8,760 bases of DNA from Burkholderia sp. GTDB taxonomy: Bacteria > Pseudomonadota > Gammaproteobacteria > Burkholderiales > Burkholderiaceae. The notes under the pieces were generated by a model. The model did not search any database. It was not told the DNA's origin and worked only from the letters and a program-made list of their open reading frames with translations. The translations under genes and the position numbers were made by a program. The stretch is from assembly GCA_028292565.1 (NCBI GenBank), contig JAQGMD010000048.1, positions 1 through 8,760 of the forward strand, read 5' to 3'. Positions within the stretch are counted from its first letter, which is position 1; each line of letters opens with the position of its first letter. This document shows, in pieces, positions 6,373 to 8,760 of the stretch.

Positions 6373-6401
6373 AAAAAAGCTCCCGGCTGTCGGCCGGGAG
6401 C
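6373..6401 (-). terminator. Intrinsic terminator after glyA, in minus-strand orientation
   Basis: GCTCCCGGC (6379-6387) and GCCGGGAGC (6393-6401) form a perfect 9-bp GC-rich stem with a TGTCG loop. Six A residues precede it (6373-6378), and no T-run follows on the plus strand. Read on the minus strand it is a textbook terminator, stem then TTTTTT. On the plus strand it is only a stable hairpin about 36 bases after the glyA stop, and could still protect or help end the glyA mRNA. No minus-strand gene was seen upstream of it. Confidence 0.65.
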
Positions 6402-6431
6402 GGGTCTGAAAAGGATGTTGCGTAGCGTTAC

Positions 6432-6460
6432 TTGATATTTTCAGAAATCGGGAAGAGAAT
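6432..6460 (+). promoter_or_regulatory. Candidate sigma70 promoter for nrdR
   Basis: TTGATA (6432-6437, five of six) and GAGAAT (6455-6460, four of six) are separated by 17 bp. The predicted start near 6467 would give a leader of about 65 bases with a hairpin near its 5' end. It lies in the otherwise empty 189-bp gap between glyA and nrdR. Confidence 0.45.
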
Positions 6461-6476
6461 TATTCATCTGACAACT

Positions 6477-6497
6477 AATGAGCCCGACGGGCTCATT
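6477..6497 (+). repeat. Perfect inverted repeat/hairpin before nrdR
   Basis: AATGAGCCC and GGGCTCATT form a 9-bp perfect stem with a GAC loop. GACA (6470-6473) and TGTC (6497-6500) could add further pairs. It has no proper T-run on either strand. It ends 35 bases before the nrdR start. It may be a weak glyA terminator, an operator, or a 5'-end stem of the nrdR mRNA. Confidence 0.55.
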
Positions 6498-6532
6498 GTC
6501 ATCACCTCGGTGTAAGGCGCCCAGCGACCAAT

Positions 6533-7003
6533 ATGAGATGTCCCTTCTGTCATCATGACGACACCCAGGTAATCGACACGCGCGTGTCTGAGGAGGGGGA
6601 TACGATACGCCGTCGCCGCCGTTGCGCCCACTGTGATAAGCGCTTTACCACTTACGAACGCATTGAGCTTGCGATGCCGGTCATCGTCAAGAAAAACGGC
6701 AGCCGTACCGATTTCGACTCGGCCAAACTGCGTGCCAGCCTGATGTTAGCGCTACGCAAGCGTCCAGTTTCTGCGGAAGCGGTTGACGCCGCCATTCACC
6801 GTATCGAAGAAAAATTGTTGTCCAGCGGAGCCCGCGAGGTGATATCCGGCCACATCGGCGAACTGGTCATGCGAGAACTCAAACGACTCGACAAGATCGC
6901 GTATATCCGCTTTGCATCCGTATATAAGAGCTTTGAGGATGTGGCGGAGTTCCAGGACGCGATCGCGGAAGTCGGTCGAGAACGTAAATCCCCAAGTAAG
7001 TAA
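6533..7003 (+). CDS. nrdR: Transcriptional repressor NrdR
   Basis: NrdR binds ATP/dATP and represses ribonucleotide reductase genes through paired NrdR boxes. The 156-residue protein opens with the zinc ribbon: Cys3, Cys6, Cys31 and Cys34 in CPFC and CAHC, with an Arg-rich run IRRRRRC before the second pair. The ATP-cone domain (about 49-139) includes [13 protein letters not shown] and ends in [18 protein letters not shown], which is typical. Length is close to E. coli NrdR (149). The start is set by the conserved MRCPFC N-terminus. A TAAGG lies 15 bases upstream, too far to be a good ribosome site. The glyA-nrdR pairing is, as I recall, common in betaproteobacteria and links one-carbon/thymidylate supply with nucleotide reduction by position only. 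Confidence 0.97.
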   Translation: MRCPFCHHDDTQVIDTRVSEEGDTIRRRRRCAHCDKRFTTYERIELAMPVIVKKNGSRTDFDSAKLRASLMLALRKRPVSAEAVDAAIHRIEEKLLSSGAREVISGHIGELVMRELKRLDKIAYIRFASVYKSFEDVAEFQDAIAEVGRERKSPSK

Positions 7004-7037
7004 CTGATTCGGCGCCAAGTTCTGGCGATGGTTTATT

Positions 7038-7065
7038 TCGACATAAATGTTGTCAAAAGAACAAT
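7038..7065 (+). promoter_or_regulatory. Candidate promoter for pilVWX
   Basis: TCGACA (7038-7043, five of six) and AACAAT (7060-7065, four of six) are 16 bp apart in an AT-rich gap of about 100 bp between nrdR and pilV. A short dyad ACAT/ATGT (7041-7050) overlaps it. I looked for a sigma54 -24/-12 site, as some pilus genes have, and did not find one. Confidence 0.33.
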
Positions 7066-7090
7066 ATTTTGAAATGGTAGGGTTGAGGCG

Positions 7091-7095
7091 AAGGA
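7091..7095 (+). promoter_or_regulatory. Ribosome-binding site of pilV
   Basis: AAGGA is 9 bases before the ATG at 7105 and only 3 bases before an in-frame TTG at 7099. The spacing selects the ATG as the pilV start. Confidence 0.7.
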
Positions 7096-7104
7096 AATTT
7101 GGGC

Positions 7105-7689
7105 ATGAGTAAGCGACCGCAGGATGGATTTTCGTTGATCGAGGTACTTATATCGATCTTCGTGCTGGCGATAGGTGTGATCGGCGTAGCCGGCATGCAA
7201 CTGACTGCGTTGCGGTCCACGCAGCAGTCAGGTTTCCAGACAGCCGCTATGCAACTTGCCTCCGAAATGGCCGACAGAATGCGAACCAACTATAGCCAGA
7301 CCAGGATGGACCCCATCGAAAATCCTTTCCTTAAAGTGGACTACTCCTCGCAAAACGGCGACCCGAAAGCGCCGGACACCCTTTGCTACGCAGACGCGAA
7401 TTGCAATCCGGAAACGCTCGCGAAATTCGATATCTACGAATGGGAAAAGCGGATAAGGGCAGCATTGCCGGGCGGCCGGGCCGTGATATGCCGCGATGCG
7501 AACCCATGGGATAACGCTGCCGGCGCATTGACATGGACATGCAACGGCGGAGGCGGAGATAACGCATCTGTCGTCATCAAAGTCGGCTGGCGTGCAAAGG
7601 GGAAGAATCCGGACGGCAGTTCAATAGCCGACGAAAGCATACCTTTCCCGCCAAGCCTGGCGATTACCGTCAAGCCCTACATCCAATGA
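7105..7689 (+). CDS. pilV: Type IV pilus minor pilin PilV
   Basis: PilV is a minor pilin that helps initiate type IV pilus assembly and is thought to sit at or near the tip with PilW, PilX and PilY1. The 194 residues start with a short basic leader ending in Gly8. Prepilin peptidase would cut before Phe9, leaving Glu13 at mature position +5 (GFSLIEVLISIFVLAIGV), followed by the hydrophobic N-terminal helix. The family block MADRMRTN follows at 55-62. Four cysteines (94, 100, 129, 146) could form two disulfides. A later LPGG at 121-124 also fits PilV proteins. ATG 7105 is preferred over TTG 7099 because of the AAGGA spacing. The stop overlaps the pilW start (ATGA). Confidence 0.9.
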   Translation: MSKRPQDGFSLIEVLISIFVLAIGVIGVAGMQLTALRSTQQSGFQTAAMQLASEMADRMRTNYSQTRMDPIENPFLKVDYSSQNGDPKAPDTLCYADANCNPETLAKFDIYEWEKRIRAALPGGRAVICRDANPWDNAAGALTWTCNGGGGDNASVVIKVGWRAKGKNPDGSSIADESIPFPPSLAITVKPYIQ

Positions 7690-8642
7690 GCGAGGACACA
7701 GTGACAAGACATACACGCGGCTCTAACGCTTCGCCAGCGATACGCCAGGCCGGTTTGTCGCTCGTTGAACTGATGATCTCCATCGCGTTGGGGCTTTTCG
7801 TTGTGGTCGCTGCGACGGCATTGTTGCTATCCACCAAAGCGGGGTACGTTACCCAGGATGACAACGCCCGGATTCAGGAAACTGGCCGCCATGCGATCGA
7901 GATGATCACACGCGCCGTGCGCCAGGCCGCTTATGAAAATTGGGATAGTGAGGAAGCGCCGATCGTTACGACGACCGCGATGAGTGCAAACATCGACGGC
8001 CTCGATGCCAGTCGCCCGACGTACAAATCCATCGGAATGAGATCCCTGTCGACCGACGGCGTTGTCAATGGCAGTGACATCCTTGCGGTAGGATTCTTTG
8101 GGGCAGGCCAGGACAAAAAAGGTGATGGAACGATGCTGAACTGCGGCGGCTTCAGTGTGCCTGCCGCGACTTCGCAGTCGGACGCCGAAGCGGCGCGAGC
8201 ATGGAACATCTTCTACGTCGGCGTTGCGGAAAGCGGTGTGCCGCAACTCTACTGCAAATACGGACGGGACAAGACATGGTCTACCGAGACGATTGCCAGT
8301 GAAGTCGAGTCATTTCAGGTGCTGTACGGCCTGGACACCACGAATGACGGTATTCCAGATAATTTCGTCAACGCGACCGAGGTTAACAAGTCGCCCGGCA
8401 ACTGGAAAAAAGTAGCCGTGATCAAAATCTCCCTTTTGCTGCGCGGAGGGGAGAAATCACGTTCCGACGCTCTGACCACTCAATACGATCTGTTTGGAAA
8501 GGACTATGCGGACAGGTACGCAGCATCAGATTCCGGTACGAGCATTAAAGAATCCGATTTGAATGCGGATAAAAACCGGGCCAGGAAATTATTCACCACG
8601 ACTATTCATTTGCGGAACCAACCGGTGCGGGCCCCAGCATGA
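7686..8642 (+). CDS. pilW: Type IV pilus minor pilin PilW
   Basis: PilW is a large minor pilin of the priming complex. The 318 residues have a prepilin site at Gly23/Leu24 (AGLSLVELMISIALG) with Glu28 at mature +5. They continue with an N-terminal helix and the family-like region ending in RAVRQAAYENW. The C-terminal part has FQVLYGLDTTNDGIPD (210-225), an Asp-rich loop, then WKKVAVIKISLLLR (240-253), both typical of PilW. Two cysteines are seen at 153 and 190. The ATG at 7686 overlaps the pilV stop by 4 bp and has no ribosome site of its own. An in-frame GTG at 7701 with GAGG 5 bases before it is a real alternative and would shorten the leader to 18 residues. Confidence 0.9.
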   Translation: MSEDTVTRHTRGSNASPAIRQAGLSLVELMISIALGLFVVVAATALLLSTKAGYVTQDDNARIQETGRHAIEMITRAVRQAAYENWDSEEAPIVTTTAMSANIDGLDASRPTYKSIGMRSLSTDGVVNGSDILAVGFFGAGQDKKGDGTMLNCGGFSVPAATSQSDAEAARAWNIFYVGVAESGVPQLYCKYGRDKTWSTETIASEVESFQVLYGLDTTNDGIPDNFVNATEVNKSPGNWKKVAVIKISLLLRGGEKSRSDALTTQYDLFGKDYADRYAASDSGTSIKESDLNADKNRARKLFTTTIHLRNQPVRAPA

Positions 8643-8760
8643 AGAGAATTTCTAAAGCGCGCTGCGCAGCGGCCGCAACACCAGCTACCCGTCCAGAGGG
8701 CCTCTTTACCCGTCAGCAAGGCGCGTCGCTCGTCGTCTCACTGTTGATGCTGGCTGCAAC
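8639..8760 (+). CDS. pilX: Type IV pilus minor pilin PilX, N-terminal part (cut by window edge)
   Basis: The ATG overlaps the pilW stop by 4 bp (ATGA), and the frame is open to the right edge (40 full codons). The visible product has a basic leader, then RQQGASLVVSLLMLAA, the usual start of the PilX N-terminal domain with prepilin cleavage after Gly28. The mature +5 residue is Val and not Glu, which fits what I recall of PilX/GspK-type pilins. Position after pilV-pilW is the expected one. pilY1 and further pilus genes are likely beyond the edge. Confidence 0.82.
   Translation, partial: MKRISKARCAAAATPATRPEGLFTRQQGASLVVSLLMLAA

Noticed and set aside
6402..6532. Minus-strand small RNA ending at the terminator at 6373-6401
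   Set aside because: Terminator fits, but no promoter with acceptable -35/-10 spacing was found on that strand, so no RNA gene is called.
7004..7104. Sigma54 promoter for the minor pilin genes
   Set aside because: No GG-N10-GC pattern in the proper TGGC/TTGC context was seen; only a modest sigma70-like candidate.
1..8760. Defence system, CRISPR array, insertion sequence, prophage or integron parts
   Set aside because: No repeat arrays, transposase or integrase frames, terminal inverted repeats or target duplications were seen; all genes are core chromosomal types.

Overview
The window reads as a chromosomal segment of a betaproteobacterium, most likely a Burkholderiales member near the Oxalobacteraceae. 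This is inferred from moderately high GC, the protein flavour of the Tol proteins, GlyA and NrdR, and the glyA-nrdR followed by minor pilin layout; no database search was possible. All genes look intact and share codon use, and I see no mobile elements, tRNAs, rRNAs or CRISPR arrays.

Left half (24-4680, minus strand): one tightly packed gene run. Read in its own direction it is a YdfG-like short-chain dehydrogenase, ybgC, tolQ, tolR, tolA and tolB. pal is expected just past the left edge but is not in the window. TolQ and TolR form the proton-driven inner-membrane motor. TolA spans the periplasm, and TolB is the periplasmic propeller that links TolA to Pal for outer-membrane constriction at division. 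YbgC is the small acyl-CoA thioesterase usually found with this operon.

Centre (4681-5098): a divergent intergenic region of about 420 bp. On the plus strand, a sigma70-like promoter is followed a few bases later by a well-formed ZTP (pfl-type) riboswitch. It has a perfect 8-bp P1, the ACTGGCG box, P2 with the CCACCGGGGA signature and the distal CGCCTGGGC element. One terminator-like hairpin overlaps its P3 element and a second lies further down, before glyA. glyA (serine hydroxymethyltransferase) is a classic target of this riboswitch: ZTP signals a shortage of 10-formyl-tetrahydrofolate, and GlyA supplies one-carbon units.

Right half (5099-8760, plus strand): glyA, then a 189-bp gap with two strong hairpins and a promoter candidate, then nrdR (repressor of ribonucleotide reductase genes). 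After 101 bp comes a minor type IV pilin cluster, pilV-pilW-pilX, with 4-bp ATGA overlaps between consecutive genes; pilX runs off the right edge.

Most genes are ordinary housekeeping. I found no undescribed protein system. The parts most worth a second look are RNA or regulatory: the riboswitch with an extra hairpin inside its aptamer, its two candidate terminators, an intrinsic terminator after glyA that points the wrong way, and a perfect hairpin in the presumed nrdR leader.
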